Assembly (NCBI RefSeq): GCF_018729455.1
Contig: NZ_JAHHZF010000004.1
Span: 62,001 to 126,000 of the forward strand
Direction: 5' to 3'
Source: Prosthecodimorpha staleyi
GTDB lineage: Bacteria; Pseudomonadota; Alphaproteobacteria; Rhizobiales; Ancalomicrobiaceae
Length of the DNA: 64,000 bases
Shown here: positions 7,766 to 15,648 of the stretch, one piece after another
Layout of the letters: every line of letters starts with the position of its first letter
Numbering within the stretch: the first letter of the stretch is position 1
Notes under the pieces: generated by a model
What the model saw: only the letters and a program-made list of their open reading frames with translations
The model's database searches: none
Told to the model about the DNA's origin: nothing
Position numbers and translations under genes: made by a program

Positions 7766-9463
7766 TCAGCCGGCGACCACCTTCACGGATGCGTTGGGTT
7801 CGAGACGGATGGTCTTCTCGCGCGCGACATGGCCGGCGACGACCTCCCAGATCGGCGGCCCCTCGACGCCCTGGCCGACGCTCGCCCAGCCCGCCACGAC
7901 ATAGCTGCGGGCCGCGTCGATCGGCTTGCCGGAGGCCAGATGGGTCATCTCGGAGATGCGCTCGCCCATCGGCTTGGCCACGTCGATGCGGTAGCCCATG
8001 CCGCCGACCCGGACCATGTCGCCGCCGCCCTGGAAATAGGGATCGGGGTGGAAGATGTTGTCGGCGACATCCTCCAGGATGGTCTTCAGCTGTTCGCCGG
8101 TCATCTGCTGGCGGTAGCAGTTGGGGTAGGTCATCGCGGTCGCGTTGGCGAGCGCCTCGAAGGTGATCGGATCGCCCGGCAGCAGCGTCGCGCCCCAGCG
8201 GAAGCCGGGGGTGAGCGCGATCTCGGCGTCGCGCTCCTTGAGCATCGCGCCGGCGATCAGGTCGTCGAAGGTGCCGTTGAAGTTGCCGCGCCGGTAGAGC
8301 AGCGACTCGGTCCGGCCGAGCTCCCGGCCGAGTTCGGCCTCGTAGGGGGCACGCCACTTGGCGACCAGGGCGGCCATCTCGGCGTCGGGCCGGATGGCGT
8401 CGGTGAAGACCGGGATCAGCCGGTGCCGGAAGCCCTTCATCCGCCCGCCGCCGGCATCGATGTCGATCCGCGAGACGAACTTGCCGTGCGAACCGGAGGC
8501 GACCAGGATCGTGTTGCCGACCTTGAGCACCTCGGGCAGCGCATCGTGGGTGTGGGCGGTCAGGACGATGTCGATGCCCTTGACCCGGCTCGCCATCTTG
8601 CGGTCGACGTCGAAGCCGTTATGCGACAGGACCACGACGCAGTCGGCGCCCTCGGCACGGGCCTCGTCGACCTGGCGCTGCATCTCCTCCTCGCGGATGC
8701 CGAACTCCCATTTCGGGATCATCCAGCGCGGATTGGCGATCGGCGTGCGTGGGAAGGCCTGGCCGATCACGGCGATCCTGGCGCCCCCCTTGACGAAGGT
8801 CTTGCGCGGCTCGAAGACCTTTTCCTGCCATTCGTTGTCGCGGATGTTCTGCGCCAGGAACGGGAACGGCAGCGCGTCGACGAGTTCCTTGACGCGCTCC
8901 TCGCCGAGCGTGAACTCCCAATGGCCGACCATGGCTTCCACGCCGAGCGCGGTCATGATCTCGGCCATGTCGGCGGCGCGGGTCTTCAGCGCCGTCCAAC
9001 TGCCCTGCCAGGTATCGCCGCCGTCGAGCAGCAAGGTCGCGTCGGCGCCGCGGCCCGCCCGGATCGCCTTGATGAGGGCGGCGATGCGGTCCATCCCGCC
9101 CATGCGGCCGTAGCTCTTCGCCAGCCCGACGAAATCCTCGCTGGTCAGCGCATAGGCGTCCGCGCTGCCGGCCGCGATCTTGTACCAGGCGCGGAATTCC
9201 GCGTCGGTCAGATGGGGCGGCACGCCGCGCGCCTCGCCGACCCCGAGATTGATCGAGGGCTCGCGGAAATAGACCGGCTTCAACTGGGCATGAACGTCGG
9301 TCAGATGCAGGATGGTGGCATTGCCGAAGGACGGGAAGGCGAGCAGGCTTTCTTCCGTCAGCCGCTGTTGGGCAGCAACCCGGCCGAGCGGTCCGAGACC
9401 GGACCCGGCGAGCAGGGCGCCGGCCGCGGCGGCGGCCTGCAGGAATTCGCGACGAGAGACCAT
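7766..9463 (-). CDS. soxB: SoxYZ sulfate thiohydrolase SoxB
   Basis: A 565-residue periplasmic dimanganese hydrolase of the 5'-nucleotidase/metallophosphoesterase superfamily. It releases sulfate from the cysteine-bound sulfonate on SoxY. A twin-arginine signal (SRREFLQAAAAAG) is followed by metal-binding motifs HLTDVHAQ, LLDGGDTWQGS, VGHWEFT, LSHNGFDVD and LTAHTHD. The VGHWEFT box is the SoxB variant of the nucleotidase GNHEFD box. The second, C-terminal substrate domain starts at about residue 390. The length is typical for SoxB. It is the fourth functional step of the minus-strand sox operon after soxYZ, and the gap to soxZ is 118 bases. soxB is the usual marker gene for thiosulfate oxidation, so this call is very secure. 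Confidence 0.97.
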   Translation of the reverse strand: MVSRREFLQAAAAAGALLAGSGLGPLGRVAAQQRLTEESLLAFPSFGNATILHLTDVHAQLKPVYFREPSINLGVGEARGVPPHLTDAEFRAWYKIAAGSADAYALTSEDFVGLAKSYGRMGGMDRIAALIKAIRAGRGADATLLLDGGDTWQGSWTALKTRAADMAEIMTALGVEAMVGHWEFTLGEERVKELVDALPFPFLAQNIRDNEWQEKVFEPRKTFVKGGARIAVIGQAFPRTPIANPRWMIPKWEFGIREEEMQRQVDEARAEGADCVVVLSHNGFDVDRKMASRVKGIDIVLTAHTHDALPEVLKVGNTILVASGSHGKFVSRIDIDAGGGRMKGFRHRLIPVFTDAIRPDAEMAALVAKWRAPYEAELGRELGRTESLLYRRGNFNGTFDDLIAGAMLKERDAEIALTPGFRWGATLLPGDPITFEALANATAMTYPNCYRQQMTGEQLKTILEDVADNIFHPDPYFQGGGDMVRVGGMGYRIDVAKPMGERISEMTHLASGKPIDAARSYVVAGWASVGQGVEGPPIWEVVAGHVAREKTIRLEPNASVKVVAG

Positions 9464-9581
9464 GGGATGCCGTCTCCAGGCACCGCCATTGCGGCGGGCA
9501 CGGCCAGGACCGCTCCGGCGGCAGGCACCGCCAGAGGAGGGAATCGCGCGGCCGCAGGGGCCGGCCGTATCGGCAGAGGTC

Positions 9582-9911
9582 TTAGGCGACCGTCATCTTG
9601 GCCGTCGCGGCATACTCGGAGCCGTCGTCGTCCTTCCAGGTGAACTTGAACTCACCGGTCTCCGTCGCCTTGTAGAAGAAGGACTGGTACGGATTGGCCG
9701 AGACCGACGGATACCAGGTCGCGGCAAAGAAGACCTTGCCGTTGAAGCTTGCCTCGAAGGCGTGGATGATCTTGCGCGGGATCGGCTTGCCGTCGCCGTC
9801 CTTGCGCTGGCCGGATTCCATTTCGTGGCTGATCAGCGTCTTGATCTCGACGATCTCGCCGGCCTTGGCGGTCGCCGGAACGCGGACACGCGGCTGGGAC
9901 TTGGTGGCCAT
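9582..9911 (-). CDS. soxZ: Thiosulfate oxidation carrier subunit SoxZ
   Basis: A 109-residue protein with the SoxZ immunoglobulin-like fold and the characteristic segment LISHEMESGQRKD followed by IIHAFEASFNGKVFF. It has no signal peptide of its own. This fits the family model in which SoxZ is exported as a passenger of the twin-arginine signal of SoxY. It forms the SoxYZ heterodimer that carries sulfur intermediates through the Sox cycle. It sits 53 bases downstream of soxY with an AGAGGAAA site before the ATG. Confidence 0.95.
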   Translation of the reverse strand: MATKSQPRVRVPATAKAGEIVEIKTLISHEMESGQRKDGDGKPIPRKIIHAFEASFNGKVFFAATWYPSVSANPYQSFFYKATETGEFKFTWKDDDGSEYAATAKMTVA

Positions 9912-9964
9912 GGACGTTTCCTCTTGAATCTTGTCGGTCTTGTCTCGGGGCAGGCGCTGGCTTC

Positions 9965-10429
9965 CTAGCCGCCGCAGCCGCCGATGGTCACCTTGACGCC
10001 GGCCTTGGCGCTGTAGAGCCTGCCGTCCGACATCTCGGCGACGCAGATGATGGTCTGGGTCTGGGCGAGACGCATGCGGATCGAGGCCGAGGCCTTGCCG
10101 CTCTCGGGCGTGAACCGATAGGTCAGGATCTGCGGCAGCGGGTTGCCGTCGGCGAAGACATGCACGGCCTTGACATGATCGGCCGCCGTCATCGGGCTTT
10201 CCACGTCGATGTTCAACGGCACGACCAGCCCGTTCTCGGCGATCTGCGGCACGTCGAGCTTGATGCGCCCTTCCGTCATCGGCTTGTCGGCATAGAGCTT
10301 CTTCAGTTCCGCCGCCACGGCGGCCTCGTCGGCCAGCGCCAGACGCGGCGCCAGGGCTGCCGCGAAAACGGCGATGGCCGCGCTGCCGATCGCCTGCCGG
10401 CGGGTGATGCCCGCGCTCGTCATCGTCAT
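9965..10429 (-). CDS. soxY: Thiosulfate oxidation carrier protein SoxY
   Basis: A 154-residue protein with a twin-arginine signal (ITRRQAIGSAAIAVF). It ends in the SoxY swinging arm VTIGGCGG, whose Cys152 covalently carries thiosulfate and later sulfane intermediates. All Sox enzymes act on this arm. The ATG at 10427-10429 is preceded by GGGAGGCAGG. Starts further upstream would put a non-hydrophobic extension before the twin-arginine motif. It is the first gene of the operon soxYZBCD-fccAB and is divergent from soxAX, sharing a 186-base control region with AT-rich, operator-like sequence. Confidence 0.95.
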   Translation of the reverse strand: MTMTSAGITRRQAIGSAAIAVFAAALAPRLALADEAAVAAELKKLYADKPMTEGRIKLDVPQIAENGLVVPLNIDVESPMTAADHVKAVHVFADGNPLPQILTYRFTPESGKASASIRMRLAQTQTIICVAEMSDGRLYSAKAGVKVTIGGCGG

Positions 10430-10487
10430 TCCTGCCTCCCGTTCCGTCCGCGATTGCCGCGGGACCTGCTTTTCAAATCGGTTCAAG

Positions 10488-10516
10488 AACTATATGATGA
10501 TCGGTGAATATTCAAG
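10488..10516. promoter_or_regulatory. AT-rich candidate operator in the soxY-soxA divergent region
   Basis: The 186-base gap between soxY and soxA contains the AT-rich stretch AACTATATGATGATC followed by GGTGAATATTCAAG. A second AT-rich patch at about 10582-10603 lies just before the soxA ribosome site. On the minus strand the first reads GAATATTCACC then ATCATATAG, similar to the tracts found before other sulfur operons of this window. A regulator site controlling both operons is inferred. Confidence 0.4.
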
Positions 10517-10615
10517 AGGGGTGATCAAGGTCCCGGATGCGGGGACCTCCGGGGCGGCCGCCATCGGCCCGCAGAACGCTGCATAATCAATAATTTGCAA
10601 AATCAAGGAGGACAC

Positions 10616-11449
10616 ATGCCGATCAACGGGAGGATCGCCGGCTGGACGGCGGCGGCACTCATGTCGCTGTTCGCGGCCATGGGCGCAGAGGCGCAGGATG
10701 GCGCATCGAGCGAGGCGGAGATCCAGCGCTATCGGGAGATGATCAGCGATCCGATGTCGAATCCCGGCTTTCTGGCCGTGGATCGCGGCGAGGCGCTGTG
10801 GTCGACCAGGCGCGGCAGCAAGAACGCCACCCTGGAGACCTGCGATCTCGGCGAGGGACCGGGCAAGCTCGACGGCGCCTATGCGCGGCTGCCGCGCTTC
10901 TTCGCCGATGCCGGCAAGGTCATGGATGTCGAACAGCGCCTGCTCTGGTGCATGACCACGATCCAGGGCCTCGACACGGCCGATGTGATCAAGCGTCGCT
11001 TCTCCCGGCCCGGCGTCGAGTCCGACATGGAGGACCTGACCGCCTTCATCGCCAACAAGTCCTCCGGCATGACGTTCGAGCCGCAGCTCGGCAAGCCGGA
11101 GGAGAAGGCCATGTATGCGCTCGGCGAGGCGATGTTCTACCGCCGCTCCGGCGTGCTGGACTTCTCCTGCGCCACCTGCCACGGCGAGACCGGCCTGCGC
11201 ATCCGCACGACAAACCTTCCGGACTTCTCCAAGCCGAACAAGTCGGCCCAGGAATCGATCGGCTCCTGGCCGACCTACCGCGTCTCGCAGACCGCCCTGC
11301 GCACCATGCAGCACCGGCTGTGGGACTGCTTCCGCCAGCAACGCCTGCCCTCCGTCGACTACGGCTCCGACATGGTGACCGCCCTGCAGGTCTACCTGGT
11401 CGCAGTCGCCAAGGACGGCGAACTGCAGGTTCCCTCGATCAAGCGCTGA
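10616..11449 (+). CDS. soxA: L-cysteine S-thiosulfotransferase subunit SoxA, one-haem type
   Basis: A 277-residue secreted cytochrome with a signal peptide ending near AEAQD. SoxAX links thiosulfate oxidatively to the SoxY cysteine. Only one haem site is present (CATCH: Cys185, Cys188, His189). Where diheme SoxA proteins carry their first haem there are instead lone cysteines, Cys76 and Cys112, which likely form a disulfide as in one-haem SoxA of Starkeya. Cys238 in [11 protein letters not shown] is the active-site haem ligand that becomes a persulfide. The start has AAGGAGGA five bases upstream. It is followed after 12 bases by soxX. Confidence 0.95.
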   Translation: MPINGRIAGWTAAALMSLFAAMGAEAQDGASSEAEIQRYREMISDPMSNPGFLAVDRGEALWSTRRGSKNATLETCDLGEGPGKLDGAYARLPRFFADAGKVMDVEQRLLWCMTTIQGLDTADVIKRRFSRPGVESDMEDLTAFIANKSSGMTFEPQLGKPEEKAMYALGEAMFYRRSGVLDFSCATCHGETGLRIRTTNLPDFSKPNKSAQESIGSWPTYRVSQTALRTMQHRLWDCFRQQRLPSVDYGSDMVTALQVYLVAVAKDGELQVPSIKR

Positions 11450-11461
11450 CGGAGACGGTCC

Positions 11462-12097
11462 ATGAACAGACACATCATCGCAGTCGCCGCCCTGGCCGTC
11501 GCAGCGGGCCTCGCCACCGGCCTCCCGGCCGGCGCACAGGAGGCCAAGACCTATCCCGAGCCGGCCGGCTTCGATGCCGCCGCCAAGACCAGCTGGTCGA
11601 AGGTGAAGCCGGACGAATGGAAGACGCGGATCGAAACCGACGAGACGCAGCGGCTGTGCAATCTCTACCGCAACAATCCGCCGCCGGACGTCGCCCGCAA
11701 GATCATGGAGATGAACCGGGCCACGGTGGTCTATCCGGCCGACGGCCAGGTCATCGGCGACTGGAAGAAGGGCCAGGCGCTCGCCAATAACGGCCGCGGC
11801 GGACAGTTCTCCGACGAGCCGAACACGGTCAACGGCGGCAACTGCTACGCCTGCCACCAGCTGGATCCGAAGGAGGTCAGCTTCGGCACGCTCGGCCCGA
11901 GCCTGACCGGCTACGGCAAGGCCCGCGACTTCTCGCCGGACGCCGCGAAGGAAGCCTATGCCAAGATCTACAACGCCCAGGCCGCCTTCGCCTGCACCAA
12001 CATGCCGCGCTTCGGCGCCACCCGCTTCCTCAGCGAACAGCAGATGAAGGACGCCGTGGCCCTGCTCTTCTCGCGCGACAGCCCGGTCAACAAGTGA
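11462..12097 (+). CDS. soxX: L-cysteine S-thiosulfotransferase cytochrome subunit SoxX
   Basis: A 211-residue periplasmic monohaem cytochrome with a signal peptide (about 1-25) and haem motif CYACH (Cys128, Cys131, His132). Met181 in CTNMPRFG is the likely sixth ligand. Cys66 and Cys178 are placed to form a disulfide. It accepts the electrons released when SoxA couples thiosulfate to SoxY and hands them to the respiratory chain. It is cotranscribed with soxA; unlike Paracoccus, soxX and soxA are separated from soxYZ on the opposite strand. A 12-base-stem hairpin follows its stop codon. Confidence 0.95.
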   Translation: MNRHIIAVAALAVAAGLATGLPAGAQEAKTYPEPAGFDAAAKTSWSKVKPDEWKTRIETDETQRLCNLYRNNPPPDVARKIMEMNRATVVYPADGQVIGDWKKGQALANNGRGGQFSDEPNTVNGGNCYACHQLDPKEVSFGTLGPSLTGYGKARDFSPDAAKEAYAKIYNAQAAFACTNMPRFGATRFLSEQQMKDAVALLFSRDSPVNK

Positions 12098-12103
12098 CCC
12101 TCC

Positions 12104-12134
12104 GCCGCCCGCTGCCGCTGCCGCAGCGGGCGGC
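12104..12134. terminator. Hairpin between convergent soxX and soxW
   Basis: A perfect 12-base GC-rich stem (GCCGCCCGCTGC and complement) with a seven-base loop starts seven bases after the soxX stop and 33 bases beyond the soxW stop. It has no T-run on either strand. It probably serves both convergent transcripts. Confidence 0.5.
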
Positions 12135-12166
12135 TCTCCCCTGGCCTGACGCCCGCCACGACGCCG

Positions 12167-12733
12167 TCAGGCGCCGCGCTTCTTCAGCCAGTCCTGAAAC
12201 GAGCCGGCCTCGTAGCCCTTCTCGCGGACGAAGCGGAACATGGCCAGAAACGGCTCGGGCTTCATGTAGCCCGGCACCCGCGCGACCTCGCGGGCGAGTG
12301 GCGCCTTGCCGGCCAGCCCGTCGGCCGTCTCGGGGAAGAACTGCAGGCTCGGCGTGAAGCGGATGCCGTATTTTTCGCCGAAGGCCTTTTCGCCGAGCTT
12401 CGCCCCGTCGAAATCGGTCACCTCGCGCGCGCCGATATGATTGAGATGCAGGAGCACGAAATTCTCCCGCACATAGGCCTCGATCTCTGGCATGGCGAAA
12501 TTGACCGTGTGCAGTTCCTTGCAATAGGGGCAGCCCTTCAGCCCCCAAAGGATGACGAAGCGCTTGCCCTCGCGCGTCGCGGCGGTCAGGTCCTCGCCGA
12601 GATCGAGGAAGCTGTCGAGGAACCAGGGCAGCTGGTAGAGACCGGATTCGTCCAATTCGGGCGCGGCCCGCGCGGACCCGGGAAAAAGTGCGGCCGCGGT
12701 TCCGGCGAGAATCAGGTGGCGACGGTCGATCAT
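12167..12733 (-). CDS. soxW: Periplasmic thioredoxin SoxW
   Basis: A 188-residue exported thioredoxin-like protein with a signal peptide containing DRRHLILAGTAAAL and the redox motif CPYC (Cys68, Cys71) in ILWGLKGCPYCKELH. It probably receives electrons from the membrane protein SoxV encoded just upstream and keeps the SoxY cysteine arm reduced in the periplasm. The fold continues through a cis-proline region (RFTPSLQFF). soxV-soxW is a conserved pair in Paracoccus sox clusters, and here the gap is 36 bases. Confidence 0.9.
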   Translation of the reverse strand: MIDRRHLILAGTAAALFPGSARAAPELDESGLYQLPWFLDSFLDLGEDLTAATREGKRFVILWGLKGCPYCKELHTVNFAMPEIEAYVRENFVLLHLNHIGAREVTDFDGAKLGEKAFGEKYGIRFTPSLQFFPETADGLAGKAPLAREVARVPGYMKPEPFLAMFRFVREKGYEAGSFQDWLKKRGA

Positions 12734-12769
12734 GGGCTTCCTCCCTGTCGTTCTTGATGGGCCGGACCG

Positions 12770-13507
12770 TCAGCCGATGCGGCCGAGCGCCGGGAATGTC
12801 TCGAGCAGCCATTGCGCCACGGCCGGCATGGTCCCGGTCGCCAGCACCAGCCCGGTGATGACCAGAAAGACGCCGGTCGCCTTCTCGACGAGGCCGAGAT
12901 GTCGCCGGAAACGCCGCATCAGCGCGAGCGACGGCCCGGTGAAGGCCGCCACGACGAGAAACGGCACGCCCAACCCGGCCGCATAGACGGCCAGCAGCAG
13001 CCCGCCGCGCCAAGCGGTCTCCTGGTCGGCGGCGAGCATCAGCACGGTGGTCAGGATCGGCCCGACGCAGGGGCTCCAGCCGAACCCGAAGGCCAGCCCG
13101 ACCAGATAGGCCCCGATCAGGCTCGCCGGCCGCCCGGCGACCGAGAGGCGGGCCTCCCGGTAGAGCAGCGGGATGCGCAGGACCCCGAGGAAATGCAGCC
13201 CCATGACGGCGACCACGATGCCGGCCGCGATGGAGAGCGTGCGGATATGGGTGGCGAGCAGCTGCCCGATCAGGCTGGCGGTCGCTCCGAGGGCGATGAA
13301 GACGGTCGCGAAGCCGAGCACGAAGGCCATGGCGACCGGCATCAGCCGTCCGGGCCGCGCCGTCCCCTCCCCGTCCCCCCCGCCGCTCTCCAGCGCCGTC
13401 CCGGCCAGATAGGCGAGATAGGGCGGCACCAGCGGCAGCACGCAGGGCGACAGGAACGACAGGAGACCGGCCACGAAGGCGGCCGACCAGGTCACATCGA
13501 AAGCCAT
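12770..13507 (-). CDS. soxV: CcdA-type thiol-disulfide electron transporter SoxV
   Basis: A 245-residue membrane protein of the CcdA/DsbD-beta family with about six hydrophobic helices. The two membrane cysteines are in SFLSPCVLPL (Cys22) and GWSPCVGPIL (Cys147). It moves reducing equivalents from cytoplasmic thioredoxin to the periplasm, feeding SoxW. I start it at the ATG at 13507; a TTG 30 bases upstream would add ten residues but has no ribosome site. No strong Shine-Dalgarno sequence is seen for either start. It heads the soxVW operon, divergent from soxS. Confidence 0.9.
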   Translation of the reverse strand: MAFDVTWSAAFVAGLLSFLSPCVLPLVPPYLAYLAGTALESGGGDGEGTARPGRLMPVAMAFVLGFATVFIALGATASLIGQLLATHIRTLSIAAGIVVAVMGLHFLGVLRIPLLYREARLSVAGRPASLIGAYLVGLAFGFGWSPCVGPILTTVLMLAADQETAWRGGLLLAVYAAGLGVPFLVVAAFTGPSLALMRRFRRHLGLVEKATGVFLVITGLVLATGTMPAVAQWLLETFPALGRIG

Positions 13508-13617
13508 GACGAAGATCCGGAGATGAGGAGCCGGCAAAGGAGGCCGGCACCGGGCGCAGCCTCACGTCCGGCCGGCGATTCCGAGCGCCGCCGGTCTCAC
13601 GCAGTTCGCCCTCGAAA

Positions 13618-13640
13618 CTATATTCGCTTTTCGTTATAAT
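13618..13640 (+). promoter_or_regulatory. Promoter and candidate operator upstream of soxS-soxR-soxT
   Basis: The tract CTATATTCGCTTTTCGTTATAAT holds a perfect TATAAT (13635-13640). It aligns closely with the tract at 15608-15630 (CTATATTCG, TTTC and a TAATA-like end shared). It lies in the soxV-soxS divergent gap. Autoregulation by the downstream SoxR is the natural inference. Confidence 0.5.
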
Positions 13641-13692
13641 GCACCATTCGCAGGCCTTCGCAACGCCCGCGCCGCGATTCCGGAGCACGCCA

Positions 13693-14067
13693 GTGCGCAT
13701 TCTCTCCCTGCTTCCGCTTCTGGCGGCCCTGCTGGCGGCCTCGCCGGCCGCGGCGTGGGAACTCATCATGGTCGAACGGCCCGGCTGCGCCTGGTGCGCA
13801 CGCTGGACACGGGAGGTCGGCCCGGTCTACGCCAGGACCGACGAAGGTCGCCGCGCGCCGCTGCGCCGGGTCGACATCGACGCCGCACCGGCCGAGGTGA
13901 CGTTGAGGGCGCCGCTTCTGTTCACGCCGACCTTCGTGCTCGCCGATCGGGGCCGGGAGATCGGGCGGATCACGGGCTATGCCGATGACGGCATGTTCTG
14001 GGGCCTGCTCGGCGCCATGATCGCCAAGGCCGACCGGGCCGCAGACAAGGGTGAGACCGTTCCATGA
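13693..14067 (+). CDS. soxS: Periplasmic thioredoxin-like protein SoxS
   Basis: A 124-residue secreted protein if started at the GTG at 13693. A short signal peptide ends at SPAAAWE, then comes a redox motif CAWC (Cys32, Cys35) in MVERPGCAWCARW. An upstream ATG at 13639 overlaps a perfect TATAAT sequence and would place a polar extension before the signal, so I prefer the GTG, which has GGAG eight bases before it. In Paracoccus SoxS is the periplasmic thiol protein that reactivates SoxYZ. The gene overlaps soxR by four bases, matching the soxR/soxS adjacency of known sox clusters. Confidence 0.85.
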   Translation: MRILSLLPLLAALLAASPAAAWELIMVERPGCAWCARWTREVGPVYARTDEGRRAPLRRVDIDAAPAEVTLRAPLLFTPTFVLADRGREIGRITGYADDGMFWGLLGAMIAKADRAADKGETVP

Positions 14068-14447
14068 ACCGCATCGTGTCGCTCTCCCTGGAGGAGAAGC
14101 TTGCGGACGGCGCCGAGTTCTCCCCGGAGCTCGAGCAGCTGATGCGCCGCGCGCGCGAGGCGAGCGACTTCCTCAAGGCGCTGTCGCACGAGAGCCGGCT
14201 GATCGTGCTCTGTCTCCTCGCCGAGAAGGAGCGCTCCGTCTCGGATCTGGAACGGATCCTGTCGCTCCGTCAGCCGACCATCTCGCAGCAGCTCGCCCGC
14301 CTGCGCGACGACCGGCTGGTCAAGACCCGGCGCGACGGCAATACGATCTACTACAGCCTCGCCAGCGAGGAGGTCCGTCAGGTCATCGCGCTGGTCTATT
14401 CGATCTATTGCAAGCCCGGCCTGTCGGCTGCCGATGCGGGCGACTGA
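14064..14447 (+). CDS. soxR: ArsR-family regulator SoxR, SqrR/BigR-like persulfide sensor
   Basis: A 127-residue winged-helix repressor. Its recognition helix lies in LRQPTISQQLARLR (about residues 68-81) and the wing in RRDGNTIYYSLAS. Two cysteines, Cys50 (LIVLCLLAEKE) and Cys116 (IYCKP), are 66 residues apart, the same spacing as Cys41 and Cys107 of Rhodobacter SqrR. In that family they form a tetrasulfide on contact with persulfides and release DNA. It is therefore expected to derepress sox genes when reduced sulfur is available. It overlaps soxS and is followed by soxT after 21 bases. A paralogue is encoded at 16862. Confidence 0.9.
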   Translation: MNRIVSLSLEEKLADGAEFSPELEQLMRRAREASDFLKALSHESRLIVLCLLAEKERSVSDLERILSLRQPTISQQLARLRDDRLVKTRRDGNTIYYSLASEEVRQVIALVYSIYCKPGLSAADAGD

Positions 14448-14468
14448 GCAGGCGCCGGGAGGGGCCGG

Positions 14469-15551
14469 GTGAGCATCGCGGCGGACTGGGCGGGCGGAGC
14501 GGCGGGCTTCCTGATCGGGGCCGCCTGCGGCTATGCCATGCGGGCCGGCCGGCTCTGCTCCTTCGGCGCCCTGGAGGATTGGATAACAATCGGCGATGCG
14601 CGCCGGCTCAAGGTTTTCGCGCTCGCCTTCGTCATCGCCCTGGTCGGTACCCAGGCGCTGGTCGTCGCCGGTCTCCTCGATCCCGCCCATACCACCTATG
14701 TGCCCGCGGCGGTGCCGATCGTCGGCATCGTCTTCGGCAGCCTCGCCTTCGGGGTCGGCATGTCGCTGGTCGGCACCTGTGGGCTCGGCAGTCTGGTCCG
14801 GCTCGGCGGCGGCGATCTGCGCAGTCTGGTGGTCGTGCTGGTCTTTGCCGGCATGGCCTATGCGGCGCTGCGCGGCTCGCTGAACGGGGTCCGGATCGAC
14901 GTGATCGAACGCATCCGCCTGCCGATGCCCGACGGCACCCGCTCCGACTTGCCGGCGCTGATCGAAGCCTGGAGCGGCACGGCCGGCGGCCGGCTTGCCG
15001 CGACGGGGCTGCTGGTGGCGCCGCTGATCGTCTGGATCCTGCGCGACCGGCGCCTGCTGCGCACGCCGCGCATGCTCGCCGCCGGGATGACGCTCGGCTT
15101 CGGCGTGGTCGCCGGCTGGGCCGCGACCACGCTGCTCGCCGACGAATTCGCCGCCGCGCGGCCGCAGAGCCTGACCTTCGTCGGCCCGGTGGCGCGCGCC
15201 GTGCTCGGCCTCGTCATCGGGGCCGGCGACGCAGCCGAATTCGGCGCCGCCAGCGTGTTCGGCGTGATCGCCGGGTCCTGGATCGCCGCGCGGGCGAAGG
15301 ACCAGTTCCACTGGGAAGCCTTCGACGACCAGCGCGAGATGCGGCGCCACATTGCCGGCGCCGCCCTGATGGGGCTCGGTGGTGTCGCGGCGGGCGGCTG
15401 CACCATCGGACAGGGCCTGACGGCCGGCTCCCTGCTGGCCGTCAGCTGGCCTTTCGCGCTCGCCGGCCTCTATCTCGGCGGCCGGTTCGGCATCGCCTTC
15501 ATCCTCGAGGGCCGTCTCTCCGAGGCCTTGCGCAGCCTCTTCTCGCGCTGA
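14469..15551 (+). CDS. soxT: YeeE/YedE family sulfur transporter (SoxT type)
   Basis: A 360-residue polytopic membrane protein with two repeats of the YeeE/YedE family. Cysteine motifs are RAGRLCSFGAL, GTCGLGSL and, near the C-terminus, AGGCTIGQGLT (about residues 303-313). Crystallised YeeE is a thiosulfate channel with functional cysteines, and SoxT proteins lie beside soxR in many sox clusters. A role in moving thiosulfate or a signalling sulfur species into the cytoplasm, perhaps for sensing by SoxR, is inferred. The GTG start is preceded by GGAGGGGCC. It is in the soxS-soxR-soxT operon. Confidence 0.85.
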   Translation: MSIAADWAGGAAGFLIGAACGYAMRAGRLCSFGALEDWITIGDARRLKVFALAFVIALVGTQALVVAGLLDPAHTTYVPAAVPIVGIVFGSLAFGVGMSLVGTCGLGSLVRLGGGDLRSLVVVLVFAGMAYAALRGSLNGVRIDVIERIRLPMPDGTRSDLPALIEAWSGTAGGRLAATGLLVAPLIVWILRDRRLLRTPRMLAAGMTLGFGVVAGWAATTLLADEFAAARPQSLTFVGPVARAVLGLVIGAGDAAEFGAASVFGVIAGSWIAARAKDQFHWEAFDDQREMRRHIAGAALMGLGGVAAGGCTIGQGLTAGSLLAVSWPFALAGLYLGGRFGIAFILEGRLSEALRSLFSR

Positions 15552-15606
15552 CGGCGTGCCGGCGGCCGTCCGGCTTGATACCGATCAAGACACGGATCGG
15601 CCGCCT

Positions 15607-15632
15607 GCTATATTCGTCTTTCATAATATAGC
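15607..15632 (+). promoter_or_regulatory. Inverted-repeat operator candidate upstream of the second YeeE/YedE gene
   Basis: An 8-base perfect inverted repeat, GCTATATT and AATATAGC, with a ten-base spacer (CGTCTTTCAT). It lies 17 bases upstream of the ATG at 15649. It is the clearest example of the TATWTTCG-type tract that recurs before sulfur operons here and is well suited to bind an ArsR dimer. Confidence 0.6.
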
Positions 15633-15648
15633 GAGACCGGAGATCGCC

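Noticed and set aside
7577-9643. A 688-codon plus-strand open frame across soxB
   Set aside because: soxB on the other strand has every catalytic motif; this frame has the composition of a reverse-complement shadow.
13639-13692. ATG at 13639 as the soxS start
   Set aside because: The codon overlaps a perfect TATAAT and no ribosome site precedes it; the GTG at 13693 gives a clean signal peptide.
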